Origin: Hyalomma asiaticum
Lineage: Eukaryota > Arthropoda > Arachnida > Ixodida > Ixodidae
DNA: 64,000 nucleotides
Direction of reading: 5' to 3'
Assembly (NCBI GenBank): GCA_013339685.2
Contig: CM023482.1
Location: forward strand, 99,340,255 to 99,404,254
Part shown: in pieces, positions 36,666 through 46,926 of the stretch
Layout of the letters: every line of letters begins with the position of its first letter
Position numbering within the stretch: position 1 is the first letter of the stretch
Notes under the pieces: model-generated
Seen by the model: the letters and a program-made list of their open reading frames with translations, nothing else
Databases searched by the model: none
Told to the model about the DNA's origin: nothing
Made by a program: the position numbers and the translations under genes

Positions 36666-36701
36666 CATCCATCCATCCATCCATCCATCCATCCATCCAT
36701 A
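36666..36701 (+). repeat. (CATC)n microsatellite
   Basis: About nine catc/atcc units inside the family A composite. Confidence 0.9.
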
Positions 36702-36766
36702 ATGCGCTCGAATCCCAGCATATGCTCGCTTCATTCAGATGTATGGGAACGCGTAATATGGATGGA

Positions 36767-36821
36767 TGTCTGTCTGTCTGTCCGTCCGTCCGTCCGTCTG
36801 TCTGTCTGTCTGTCTGTCTGT
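36767..36821 (+). repeat. (TCTG)/(TCCG)n microsatellite
   Basis: Alternating blocks gtctgtctg, gtccgtccg and gtctgtctg; the internal tract of the family A copy. Confidence 0.9.
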
Positions 36822-37230
36822 CCGAGCGCTGCGGTGCTGCTTAGCTAGTACGTGAATTGATCAATAGATGTCGCGGAGGCGCTCGCTGCGTGCTCTAGTG
36901 TGATAGCAGAGCGCTAGATGGCGACACACAGTGTTTGTCACGTCTTTGATGGTGTACTGGGCAAGATTCACGGAATATTCACGGTTTTTACCGATGAACC
37001 TCCGGAGATTCGCCCACTCATCATCATTCACTCCGTGGATGTGCGTGGATTTTTTTTCTTGCATAGCGTCGATTTTTTAGCGCAGCCTAATAAAGAATAG
37101 AGTCTTTAGAACTACGTATCTCTGTATTTTATACCAAAGGAACACACCGCCTAATATTACGTATTGACGTTGCGCCTCAGAGATGCGTAATATTTGCTTG
37201 TTGATGGACAATGTTCACAAGTATAACTAT

Positions 37231-37263
37231 AGTGCCTAGAAAAAAAGTATCTTTCTAGGCACT
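37231..37263. repeat. Perfect 12-bp-arm hairpin
   Basis: agtgcctagaaa at 37231-37242 is the exact complement of tttctaggcact at 37252-37263, with a nine-base loop. No T-run follows, and its role is unknown. Confidence 0.7.
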
Positions 37264-37295
37264 GTAGTATAAACGCCGCTACCAGTTGCACGTTG

Positions 37296-37360
37296 TCAGA
37301 GCGTGTTAAAGGACCCCGGCTGGTCAAATTTTCGGAGCTCTCTACTACGGCGTTCCTCTC
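37296..37360 (+). mobile_element. SINE body fragment
   Basis: gcgtgttaaaggaccccggc, then tggtcaaattttcggagctc and actacggcgt match the central body of the Ruka-type SINE (cacgttaaagaaccccaggtgg to ccactacggcgt) with many changes. Confidence 0.6.
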
Positions 37361-37635
37361 CTTTCTATATATTTCAGTCCCTTTCCACGAACGCCGAGGC
37401 GTCATCTCGACTAAATTGAAGGAAATGTTTAGGTACTTCACTCCCGACATGGGCTGCGGAAAATCGCGTTCTTTCCTTAACCAAACCACAATCATCACCA
37501 CCATCATCATGAAACGGGTGTAACTTCCCTATATTACCACACCATGTCGACAAATTCTTACAGCTACATGCTCAATAAGGGCACCGGCACAACTCCAAGA
37601 CCACAAGTAAATTCTGATCTATGTGGTTTTGCGGG

Positions 37636-37735
37636 CAGAACCCGAGCTGGTGAAAATTACTGTGGAGCCCTCCACTACGGGGCGTGCTTCTGACCATAAG
37701 GGCTTTTGGAACGTAAACGCCCATAAATTATCATT
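37636..37735 (+). mobile_element. SINE 3'-body fragment
   Basis: gagctggtgaaaattac, then tggagccctccactacgg and cttttggaacgtaaacgccc correspond to the 3' half of the Ruka-type SINE. Confidence 0.55.
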
Positions 37736-40018
37736 ATGTGAATTTTTGGAGTTGTATTGTTATAAGTTCCTATTGATACTTTATAATATGCAAGGTGACC
37801 TTCGCAACCTCCTTTTTTTCTTCTTTTCTTCGAAAAAGTAGCCCATACACTCTAAGTGTCTGTCAGGTTCAGGGAAGACAATGGTACTGGCAGTGTAGTC
37901 TCGGAGTCTAGAAGACGGTCACTTTCCTTTTCCTAGAGAGTAACTCAATTCAGTACTTCGTAAATAGCTTGGTGTGGCGCGATTTTTCTAGGGGCCTGAA
38001 AGCAATCGAGTCCTCCTGCAGCTTATTAGATCTGCTTTAGCACACTTTGGACAAAAGTGACGAATAATTTTTTAAAGAAGGAAAGGAGAGATGGTGCGAA
38101 CGACAGAAAAAATCGTTCGCACACACGTGTCGTTTGTCGTACATGACACGGTCGCCCCAAATTAGTTCCGTACGTTGACGAATGAGCGCGCCGATCGAGA
38201 AACGTGTCTACACAACACTTCGCAGCGAACTGTGTGTTTTTCTTTTCTCAGGAATTTCTTGAAAAATGCCCTTTTGCGACGCGCTCGACGACGCACTTTC
38301 TGTTCCTGCTAAAAAGCTCAGTAATTGCCCGCGCGTGCGTCCCCTTTTTCATAAGTCCTTGTTCGCAAGACAAAATAATTGAACTAAAGGAAGGGAAAGT
38401 TGCTCTGTCTCTTCGGTGAAGGAGTACACCTACGACGCCAGAGATGGAAAAATTTTCATTATGCTCCAGAAGCACGGTCGAGGAATCCAGGACGCAATGT
38501 TCCTTTTTTTTACGTAACTCCTTTTACATTTGTGCACGTGTAATACTGCTTGAAGCGATGTATTTACTTCGTTTTGTTGTATATATCGTGTTTTTCTTTT
38601 CCTTTTCTGGACGTTTTCTCATCCTTTTTAAGGTAAATGGAAAATGTCTGACACTGCGTTTAGTAACGCACGTAGGACGCACATTTAATTTCAAAGGCCC
38701 TCTCTCCAAGCTTGGGCTTTGCAAATAAAGAAACATGGCACGAAAATCGGTTCATGATAATTGTGTCTGCAAAGTGTGACACATTTGCGCAGTGCGAGAG
38801 CGTTTGAATTTTTAGGCAAGAAGACACATTCACTCCCTCTGAAAATCGATACGTTTGGGGAGACAGGCTGAGGAAAAGAACAGTTACGCGAAAGTATGCC
38901 TACGTAGTTGGCGCTGACTACACAGCCTGTTGTACATCAAAAGCGGAGGATGCAATGCTGCCAGTTGAAAAGTGCCCCAAATCAAAACACGAGAAAAAAG
39001 AAGAAAAAGGAGTTCAGGCGTCTCCCGTGAACACAATGGGTCTCCTCGCTTCCGGTATCTGCGAGAAGCAAGGGTGTACGCCGATCTTTGGGAGGACAGT
39101 TGGGCTAGTCGGTATGTATTTATAGGAGTCCTAACTAAGAATGCAGAAAAAATCGTGAGCAATACGAGAGAATGCGTTTGGTCAGAAACAGCTCTCGGTC
39201 TTGCAGGGTTTCCTTGTCTTGTCTGTGGTATTCCTGCGCTTATTAGTTGTACTTTAAATCAACACGCCAATCTCGAATTCTGCTTGGGTAGTGAAGTTCA
39301 CCACCTGGGCCATAGTGAGACCGCAGTTTGGTTTCTTATAACTGGTCTCTTATAAAACCTCTTTCTGCCGTCAAGAAGGAATTGCGCCCAAGCATGTCAT
39401 GGCAGGCACGTCGCGGGCGCTCTCGACAACTACAACCCGTAAGCTGGCGCCAGCAATCTGGCATCATTCTGTCCTTTTGGTGTCCGGTGGCGTAAGCATA
39501 GCGAGACTGTACAGCGCATTGGACCATGCGCCCTAAGCGCTGCATAGAACCCGCGGCAGCCATTCCAATAATTTCCTACGTCGCTTCAGTTTTTCGGTGG
39601 ACACACCTGAATAGTATCAACACAGTATGTAAGAATTCTGGAATGCCCCGTTTGCTCGTAAGATCTTGATTAAGCACTGTTGCAGTGCATATTCAACTGT
39701 CCACGTTATCATATTTAAAATAGAAAGTGTGTATGTACAAAGCAAATTCCTAATATTGTTTCTTTTTTGGCTTTGCTGACCCAGACTTCTATTTATGCCG
39801 TTTTCTAAGCAAGTGGAGCGTATCTGTGTCGCACTAGAGAGCGCTTCCGCGCCAAAAGATGGGCATTAGAAATTTCCCGCAATCTTCATTATTTCGCTGA
39901 TGCTTATAACTTTCAGCAGCCCGGTGTAAAAGCGAAACCTGTGTCTGAAGGGCGAGTGATATGTGTTTGAATTGCATGACAGTTTTCGTTTCGGCGATGT
40001 ACCTGGCCAGTATCGTTA
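37736..40018. other. No recognisable gene
   Basis: Mixed AT-rich DNA. The longest frame (38972-39355, plus) has no domain. No repeat family was recognised apart from poly-T runs. Confidence 0.4.
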
Positions 40019-40087
40019 CCATTTATTTATTTATTTATTTATTTTAAATGCGAAGCATTTCTTAGCGAACTTCGGCGAGTTTGAGCG

Positions 40088-40088
<1 letters not shown>

Positions 40089-40171
<83 letters not shown>

Positions 40172-40186
40172 CATCTATCTATCTAG
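40089..40186 (+). repeat. (TATC)n microsatellite
   Basis: About 24 units with one interruption (ccatc near 40171). It lies between the left end and the tandem monomers of the family B element. Confidence 0.95.
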
Positions 40187-40196
40187 CCGCCTACGA

Positions 40197-40246
40197 TTTC
40201 GTAAACATCCCACAAGCGACGTTTCGCTTGTGGGATGTTTACGAAA
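40197..40246. repeat. 22-bp-arm hairpin at start of tandem array
   Basis: tttcgtaaacatcccacaag and the two bases after it pair perfectly with the complement at 40225-40246; the loop is acgttt. It joins the microsatellite to the first monomer and is an inverted copy of the monomer words gtttcg and gggatgt. Confidence 0.8.
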
Positions 40247-40284
40247 ATTGGTATGCCACAACATGACTACATGACGAACATAAA

Positions 40285-41560
40285 TGACAGGTCATAACAT
40301 GAAAATCATGAGAGGCATGTCACGAACGGCAGGATTTACATGCCACGGTCTTGGTGCTCTCCTGGCCGTTTCGCTAATGGGAAGTATGCGAAAATTGGTG
40401 TGCCACAACATGACTGCATGACGAACGTAAATGACAGGTCATAACATGAGAAGCATGACATGCATGTCATGAGCGGCATGATTTACATGTCACGGTCTTG
40501 GTGCTCTCCTGGTCGTTTCGTTAATGGGATGTATATGAAAATTGGTATGCCACAACACGACTGCATGACGAACATAAATGACAGATCATAACATGAAAAG
40601 CATGACATGCATGTCATGAGCGACATGATTTACATGCCATGCGTTTCGTTAATGGGACGTACACAGAAATTGGCATGCCACAATATGACTGCATGACAAT
40701 CGTAAATGACAGGTCATAACATGAAAATCATGAGAGGCATGTCACGAACGGCAGGATTTACATGCCACGGTCTTGGTGCTCTCCTGGCCGTTTCGCTAAT
40801 GGGAAGTATGCGAAAATTGGTGTGCCACAACATGACTGCATGACGAACGTAAATGACAGGTCATAACATGAGAAGCATGATATGCATGTCATGAGGGGCA
40901 TGATTTACATGTCACGGTCTTGGTGCTCTCCTGGTCGTTTCGTTAATGGGATGTATATGAAAATTGGTATGCCACAATGACTGCATAGCGAAAATAAATG
41001 ACAGATCATAACATGAAAATCGTGACATCCATGTCATGAGCGACATGATTTACATGCCATGCGTTTCGTTAATGGGACGTACACGGAAATTGGCATGCCA
41101 CAATATGACTGCATGACAATCGTAAATGACAGGTCATAACATGAAAATCATGAGAGGCATGTCACGAACGGCAGGATTTACATGCCACGGTCTTGGTGCT
41201 CTCCTGGCCGTTTCGCTAATGGGAAGTATGCGAAAATTGGTGTGCCACAACATGACTGCATGACGAACGTAAATGACAGGTCATAACATGAGAAGCATGA
41301 CATGCATGTCATGAGCGGCATGATTTGCATGCCACTGTCTTGGTGCTCCCCTGGCCGTTTCGTTAATGGGATGTATACAAAACTTGGTATGCCACAATGA
41401 CTGCATAGCGAAAATAAATGACAGATCATAACATGAAAATCGTGACATCCATGTCATGAGCGACATGATTTACATGCCATGCGTTTCGTTAATGGGACGT
41501 ACACGGAAATTGGCATGCCACAATATGACTGCATGACAATCGTAAATGACAGGTCATAAC
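40285..41560 (+). repeat. Three-monomer higher-order tandem repeat, about 420 bp
   Basis: The marker agaggcatgtcacgaacggc occurs at 40311, 40733 and 41153, giving periods of 422 and 420 bases. Each higher-order unit holds three monomers, told apart by their start words: cgctaatgggaagtatgcg; cgttaatgggatgtatatg (a diverged version in the last unit); and gcgtttcgttaatgggacgt, which lacks the ggtcttggtgctctcctgg block. Every monomer carries a palindromic core close to catgacatgcatgtcatg. From about 41560 to 42780 the monomers continue singly and are more diverged. Confidence 0.85.
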
Positions 41561-42253
41561 ACGAAAATCATGACATGCTTGCCATGAGTGACATGATTTA
41601 CATGCGACGGTCTTGGTGCTCTCCTGGCCGTTTCGTTAGTGGGATATATACGAGAATTGCTATGCCACAACATTACTGCATGCGAACATGACTGATAGGT
41701 CAGAACATGAAAATCATGATATGCTTTTCATGAGCGACATGATTTACATGCCACGCGTTTCTTTAACGGGATGCATACGAAAATTGGCATGCCACAACAT
41801 GACTGCATCACGAACGTAATTGACAGGTCATAACATGAAAATCATGACATGCATGTCATGAGCGACATGATTTACATGCCACGGTCTTGGTGCTCTCTTG
41901 GCCGTTTCGTAAGTGGGATGTATACGAAAATTGGTATGCAACCACATGAGAGCATGACAAATACAAATGGCAGGTCATAACAAGAAAAGCATGACATGCA
42001 TGTCATGGGCAGTATGATTTACATGCCACGCGTTTCGTTAATGGGATGTATACCAAAATTGCTATGGCACAACACGAAAGCATGACGAATGTAAATTGCA
42101 GGTCATAACATTAGAATTATGACACCCGTGTCATGAGCAGCATGGTTTACATGCCACAGCCTTGGTGCTCTCACGGCCGTTTCGTTAATGGAATATATAC
42201 GAAAATTGCTATGGCACAACATGACAGCATGACTATCATAAGTGACAGGTCAT

Positions 42254-42460
42254 AACGTGAAAATAATGACATGTATGTCATAATTTTCATGTTATAGGTC
42301 ATGACCGGCATGATTTATATGTCATAGTCCTGGCGCTATACTGCCATTTCGTTAATGGGATGTGTACGAAAATTGGTTTGGCACAACATGACTGCATGAC
42401 GATCATATATGGCAGGTCATAACATGAAAATCATGACATGTATGTCATGATTTTCATGTT
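42254..42460. repeat. Two 40-base palindromes inside diverged monomers
   Basis: 42421-42460 is a perfect palindrome apart from its two-base centre: aacatgaaaatcatgacat, gt, then its complement. 42254-42293 is a slightly imperfect version (aacgtgaaaataatgacat). Compared with other monomers, the inverted half (atgtcatgattttcatgtta) is an added segment. Confidence 0.85.
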
Positions 42461-42791
42461 ATATGTCATGACCGGCATGATTTACATGTCATGGTCCTGG
42501 CGCTATACTGCCATTTCGTTAATGGGATGTATACGAAAATTGGTTTGGCCCAACATGACTGCATGACGATCATATATGACAGGTCATAACATGAAAATCG
42601 TGACATGCATGTCATGAGCGGCATGATCTATATGGCACTCGTTTCGTTAATGGGATGTATACTAAAATTGCTATGGCCCAACACGACTGCATAACGAACG
42701 TAAATCGACAGGATATAACGTTAGAATCATGACATGCGTGTATGAGCGGCATGGTTTACATGCCACAGTCATGGTGCTCTTGCGGCCTTTC

Positions 42792-43025
42792 GCCCCGCCA
42801 CGGTGATCTAGTGGCTAAGGTACTCGGCTGCTGATCCGAGGGTCGCGGGTTCGAATCCCGGCCGCGGCGGCTGCATTTTGATGGAGGCGGAATGTTGAGG
42901 CCCGTGTGCTGTGCGATGTCAGTGCACGCTAAAGAACCTCAGGTGGTCTAAATTTCCGGAGCCTTCCACTACGGCGTCTCTCATAATCAGAACTGGTTTT
43001 GGGACGTTAAACCCCACAAAACAAC
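42792..43025 (+). mobile_element. Ruka-type SINE inserted in the family B array
   Basis: The head has box A-like tgatctagtgg (42804-42814) and an exact box B ggttcgaatcc (42848-42858). The body is complete to ccccacaaaacaac. The flanks are tgcggcctttcg on the left and tgtggccgtttcg on the right, the same monomer word on both sides (compare ctggccgtttcg in other monomers), so it split one monomer and duplicated the target. Confidence 0.92.
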
Positions 43026-43155
43026 ATTGTGGCCGTTTCGTATGTACCAAACTTCATATGTAGCAAACTCGGTACAACGAGACAACAATGCAAATCCATC
43101 TTACGTTCCTGATGCATGCTTCGCATTTCCTCGATTCCCACTGCACTGCATCTGC

Positions 43156-43156
<1 letters not shown>

Positions 43157-43230
<74 letters not shown>

Positions 43231-43231
43231 C
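43157..43231 (+). repeat. (TATC)n microsatellite
   Basis: About 18 units, again directly followed by family B monomer sequence (cgcctacgacttcgtgctct). Confidence 0.95.
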
Positions 43232-43660
43232 GCCTACGACTTCGTGCTCTCCTGGCCGCTTCGTTAATGGGATGTATACGAAAATTGGTGTGGGACAACA
43301 TGACCGCGTGACGAACATATTATGAACATAATATGATAATAATCATGATATGCATGTCATGAGCGGCATGATTTACATGTCGCGGTCTTGGAGCTTTCCT
43401 GTCCGTTTCGTTAATGGGATGTATATGAAAATTGCTATGGCATAACACGACTGCATGACGAACGTAAATGACAGGTCATAATAATACAATCATGGCATGC
43501 GTGTAAAGAGCGGCATGGTTTACATGCCACAGTCTTGATGCTGTTGCAACCATTTCGTTAACTTCATATCTACCAATCGGTATAGTGAGACAACAATGCA
43601 GATCCATTTTACGTTCCTGATGCGTGCTTCGCATTTCCTTGATTCCCACTGCACGTGGGA
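43232..43660 (+). mobile_element. Second, short family B unit
   Basis: After the microsatellite come two or three monomers (gtgctctcctggccgcttcg; tttcctgtccgtttcgttaa) and then a second copy of the right end: gacaacaatgcagatccatt, ttacgttcctgatgcgtgct, tcgcatttccttgattccca, with gcttcgc at 43626-43632. The same right end stands at about 43080-43145, so the element is partly duplicated in tandem. Confidence 0.6.
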
Positions 43661-43908
43661 TCTGCCAATCTTTTATCATAGAATATGTCAACATCATTCA
43701 TAGTAACTTTGACTGGATACAAGCGAACTCTGAAATAAGCTTAGAAAGTGGGAGATAATAAACCCAGGCATCTCCCTTGCACAGCCGTTTATTATTTTAT
43801 TTATTTCAGTCACAGTAACTTCACGCCACTCCGCATGCACGATAGACAAGCTGAACAATCGTGTCGAAGCTGGGAAAGTTGCCCTTTCGAATTTTCTTTA
43901 GTAGAGAT

Positions 43909-44145
43909 GCCCACCCAAGCTGTTCTAGTGGCTATGGCACTCGGCTGCTGGTCAAAAGACCGCGGGATGGAATCCGGGCCCCAGCGGCTGCATTTCGATG
44001 GAGGCGTAATGTTGAGGCCCATGTGCTGTGCGATGTCAGTGCACGTTAAAGAACCCCAGGTGGTCAAAATTTCCGCTATCCTCCACTACGGTGTCTCATG
44101 ATGACAGCGTAGTTTATGGACGTAGAACCCCAGAGGTCAATCAGT
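43909..44145 (+). mobile_element. Ruka-type SINE, diverged
   Basis: Head tgttctagtggctatggcac (box A), eroded box B (gggatggaatcc). The body has cgatggaggcgtaatg and cacgttaaagaacccc. Changes in the 3' third (ttatggacgtagaacccc) mark an older copy. No clear flanking duplication. Confidence 0.88.
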
Positions 44146-44771
44146 GAAATATATTTTAAATCGAAGTTCACAAGATGTTCGTTGCGACAACTGAAAAATA
44201 AAAGTATCTGTTGGTATACACTGTATTAATCTGTTTCTCAATATGTAGGCGTGACAGTAGACAGACGATAATTTTAAAAGTGTATAAAAGACATGAATTC
44301 TGTTAAATAACGTTATAATGATGTGTGTTGTTGTAGTCATTGTGTTGTAGTTATTTTTGTGTTGTTCGACGCTCTCTCCAAGGATATTAAGCAACAGGCA
44401 TAAATAGGGACGAAAATTTACTTTGCCAGAAGGTCACGCTCACTAATGTATACATGCACACTGCTTATGCGTTGCGTTCACTCGCTTGAGCACATGTATG
44501 AAACTTGGCTTTACCTTGGAGCATATCACACTAGTTTAGTTTTGGCCGGTTTCCTAAATTATACTTTAACTTCTGATAGCAACGTTTAAGAGACTAGGTC
44601 ATGCTGATAATGAAGGTATAAAATTCACCATTTAATATTAAGACAAATATTACACAGCAGTGGTTAATTTCCACATACCGGCAAAATTACTACGGGCTGT
44701 TAACCTACTAAACTTACATAGATGTGGATACCTCTTTTTTCATTTACTATGGGGTTATGCGAACGGTCCAG
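44146..44771. other. No recognisable gene
   Basis: AT-rich. Its last part (gatacctcttttttcattta onward) is pyrimidine-rich and ends in cggtccag, a possible splice acceptor. Confidence 0.4.
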
Positions 44772-44912
44772 CACTGCAAGAACGACTGTCATGGCTTCAG
44801 CAAGCAGCCGGAAAAGCAAGAGCATCCTCATCAGAAGTACTTACCTCGAATAGAAATAATGAACCAACAAGCCGTGCGTTCCATTTATTGCAGCACCGAC
44901 GGTCATATCAAG
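44772..44912 (+). CDS. Candidate 141-base symmetrical exon, unknown protein
   Basis: An acceptor-like AG (cggtccag, ending 44771; T-rich tract 20-40 bases upstream) and a good donor (atcaag then gttagt, GT at 44913) enclose exactly 47 codons in one open frame: HCKNDCHGFSKQPEK, then PHQKYLPRIEIMNQQ and VRSIYCSTDGHIK. The mix of Cys, His and charged residues and the clean codon phase look like coding DNA of an extracellular or adaptor protein, but I do not recognise the family. No neighbouring exon was identified within several kilobases, which is normal for a tick gene with long introns and also consistent with chance. Confidence 0.35.
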
Positions 44913-45311
44913 GTTAGTCAAGCACCCATGGTTAATCAGCGAGAGCTTCATTAAGCCGAAACTAGTAGTCAAGGCTGCCCTCACTATCGTAATTGAAACT
45001 CGCTCAACCTTTGAAGCGTTCATCGTTGTGACACGTAATACCTCTCCTAGAGTACTCCTGCATCACCCTTCCTTTCATGAAATTCATTACTGGTTTGTTT
45101 ACAGATCGTATACGGAAGGATGCTTAACGAAAACCTTTCCGTAACCACCTCCGGATTAGTGTTAATGAAGCAGCGTGTTTACAGAAAAGCGCGCTTTTAT
45201 TTCCCTGGGAACTTAATAAGCAGTAAAATTACTTCGTGTTTTCTGTGAGATGAGTCGATTGCAATTATGAGGCTATATAGTGTTACGGGACAAAGTGAGA
45301 GGTAGTGGGGA
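44913..45311. other. No recognisable gene; TATA-like word near the end
   Basis: Contains ctatatag at 45273-45280, which could be the TATA box of the LTR-like sequence that follows. Confidence 0.35.
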
Positions 45312-45441
45312 AAGGGCTCAGAAGGGAGCCAGAAGAGAACGATGACGATGAAGTTGATAATGGCTGCGTGATCGGAGTCAATGGCTTTCGGATGAAGAAG
45401 TATTCTTTGCGTATTTCACGTGTGTGGACTGCGTACGTGAC
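45312..45441 (+). mobile_element. Putative 5' LTR of a short retroelement
   Basis: The segment from ggctcagaagggag to tggactgcgtacgtgac can be aligned over its whole 130 bases with 46610-46740. It is followed by ttggtggcaagcggtgggat (45445-45464), which resembles the tRNA primer-binding site placed directly after the 5' LTR in many Gypsy-type elements. Confidence 0.4.
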
Positions 45442-46609
45442 ATTTGGTGGCAAGCGGTGGGATCGACAAGATATCACGGCCAGGTGACGAACTGGTGAGA
45501 GCGGTTCTTGAAGAGATTCTGCCACGATGTGATCGCAAGTGGGAGGCGCTAGTACAGCGACTGAACATTACAGTGACAAGCGGGCAAATGCCTTCTACTA
45601 CAGTGGTGTATCACGTTGTCGAGGCGTTGAATGATCAAGTACGTGGAGGACGAATCCAAAGGTGCGAAAAATTTGTAGGGCTGTAGGAAGTGCGTGAAGA
45701 GTTTGTACGGAAAGAGAAGCGAGCGTAGAGTTTGGACGGAAAGCACAGGTGCGTCCGGAGTTTGTAGAGAAACAGGACGCGCATGAGGAGCCGTCTGAGG
45801 ATATTGTTGGGAGTTATGCTTCAGATGCCACTAGAACATGTTCACGACGAAGGCGTAACAGACAGAGGAGAAGAAATAAAAAACACGATGCAGACGTAAA
45901 CCCTGAAGCTTTGCGTGCGATAGCAGCCGCAAGTGCTGCCTTGAGGACAGGCACGGAAAAACTGGTGCATTGTACAGAGCACTCGACTTCCGAATTCAGC
46001 TGGCCTCCTTACCAGCCTCCGACAACGACTGGCTAAGTCGACACCTTCCCGACATCCGTATGCGAACCGGTATTGCCTGTGGTCCACATGGCCTGAAACG
46101 CACAGAGGAGCAATGTCACTGAGAAGATGCTGGCAGCGAACTGTATTGGCAACCTTATGCTGAAGAATTCCACGCCCAATCCCAACCGACAAATCATAAC
46201 TGAGAACAGCAATGTGGAAATAGAGGTCGCAACGCTTTTCGGCTTGACACTGCCCAGTACCCAATGACACCAAACAGCAGGGTAGCCTACGACCATGTGC
46301 CCAGCGCTAGACTCATGGTAAAAGTGACATGTCTTCTGCGCAGTGAACTTGCGCGCCACTGTAAGGGCTACCCACTACCTTCTCTGTAGCACCGCGCCAG
46401 CCTCTTCAAGAACAGAACCTAAACCTTCCGCAATGATGTAACGTTTGCCTACCTCCCCCTCGTACACCTTCCCCCTCCCCAGGTGGAAAGCCATATGAAC
46501 TGCACCCAGTCGGTGAACGTTGCTTGAATGCCGACGCACGCCGTCTCTTAATATCCCCTACCCCTTGCCGGTAGAGAGACGTTACGGTATAAATTGACTG
46601 CACTGGGGC
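45442..46609 (+). mobile_element. Internal region of decayed LTR element
   Basis: Two plus frames read coding-like: 45444-45686 (ELVRAVLEEILPRCDRKWEA, then LVQRLNITVTSGQMPSTT) and 45749-46036, with a very basic stretch (CSRRRRNRQRRRNKKHDADV) and an Ala-rich helix. A basic, helix-rich product would fit a gag nucleocapsid, but no CCHC knuckle, protease or polymerase is present. The minus frame 46033-46359 is hydrophobic and unassigned. At about 1.2 kb the interior is too short for an autonomous element. Confidence 0.35.
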
Positions 46610-46740
46610 ACGGGCTCAGGACTCGGCTAGGTGGAAGATGAGGAGGTTGAAGAAGGCAAATCGTGGAATCGGGAGATATGGCCCTTGGGCATACGAGTAT
46701 TTTATGTTTATTTTACATGTGTGCTTAGTGTGTACGTTAC
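46610..46740 (+). mobile_element. Putative 3' LTR partner
   Basis: It begins gggctcaggactcggc, contains gaagatgaggaggttgaag and ends gtattttatgtttattttac, then gtgtgcttagtgtgtacgttac. Aligned with 45312-45441 it has the same length and about three quarters identity at its right end. A TATA-like tataaat lies at 46588-46594, about 20 bases upstream. A divergence this large implies an old insertion. Confidence 0.4.
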
Positions 46741-46926
46741 AATAGTGAAAGAGGAAGTTACGGAATTATGAGACAATACTAGAGTGTACTAGAAAAAGGT
46801 TGAGTGGCACGGCCGCCGCTCAGCTTCTGAGGCGCGGCGCACGGACAGCATAGAGGGGGGCGCTGTGAACCAGGTGGTTTGGTGGACCAAGGCCAGATTC
46901 GCTGCGGCTAGAAGTGCCGGCCGCGT

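Larger units (their letters stand above)
35642..37058 (-). mobile_element. Family A element with nested LINE fragment
   Basis: On the minus strand the left end reads ccacggagtgaatgatgatg at 37042-37023, then agtgggcgaatctccgg (gcgaagc mutated to gcgaatc), and the right end is ccctaaggagcttcgcccct at 35662-35643. These are the two ends of the family A element, in the right order and orientation. Between them lie two tetranucleotide tracts and about 700 bases of plus-strand LINE sequence. I infer one family A copy that received, or captured, a LINE piece. Two unrelated family A fragments flanking a LINE is the alternative. Confidence 0.5.
40019..43145 (+). mobile_element. Family B element with microsatellite and tandem array
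   Basis: Left end: a TTTA tract, then attttaaatgcgaagcattt (gcgaagc at 40050-40056), ttagcgaacttcggcgagtt and a (TATC)n tract. Interior: about 2.5 kb of tandem monomers of roughly 125-150 bases. Right end: cctgatgcatgcttcgcatt (gcttcgc at 43118-43124), so the two ends carry inverted copies of aatgcgaagcat. No coding frame is present. The plan (inverted subterminal motif, internal microsatellite, internal tandem repeats) parallels family A. A SINE interrupts it at 42792. A Helentron-type non-autonomous element is one inference; a satellite array that merely ends in these motifs is another. Confidence 0.6.

Noticed and set aside
40285..42790. Regular repeats that could be mistaken for a CRISPR array
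   Set aside because: Units are about 140 bases and tandem, with no unique spacers, in a eukaryotic genome.
42792..42870. tRNA gene
   Set aside because: The tRNA-like part lacks a full cloverleaf and is followed by the conserved SINE body; all such heads in the window belong to SINEs.
43748..44101. Plus-strand frames inside SINE copies (also near 9.5, 14.9 and 49.9 kb)
   Set aside because: The same peptide (LRPVCCAMSVHVKEPQVVE and the like) appears at each SINE; it is a translation of the repeat body, not a gene.
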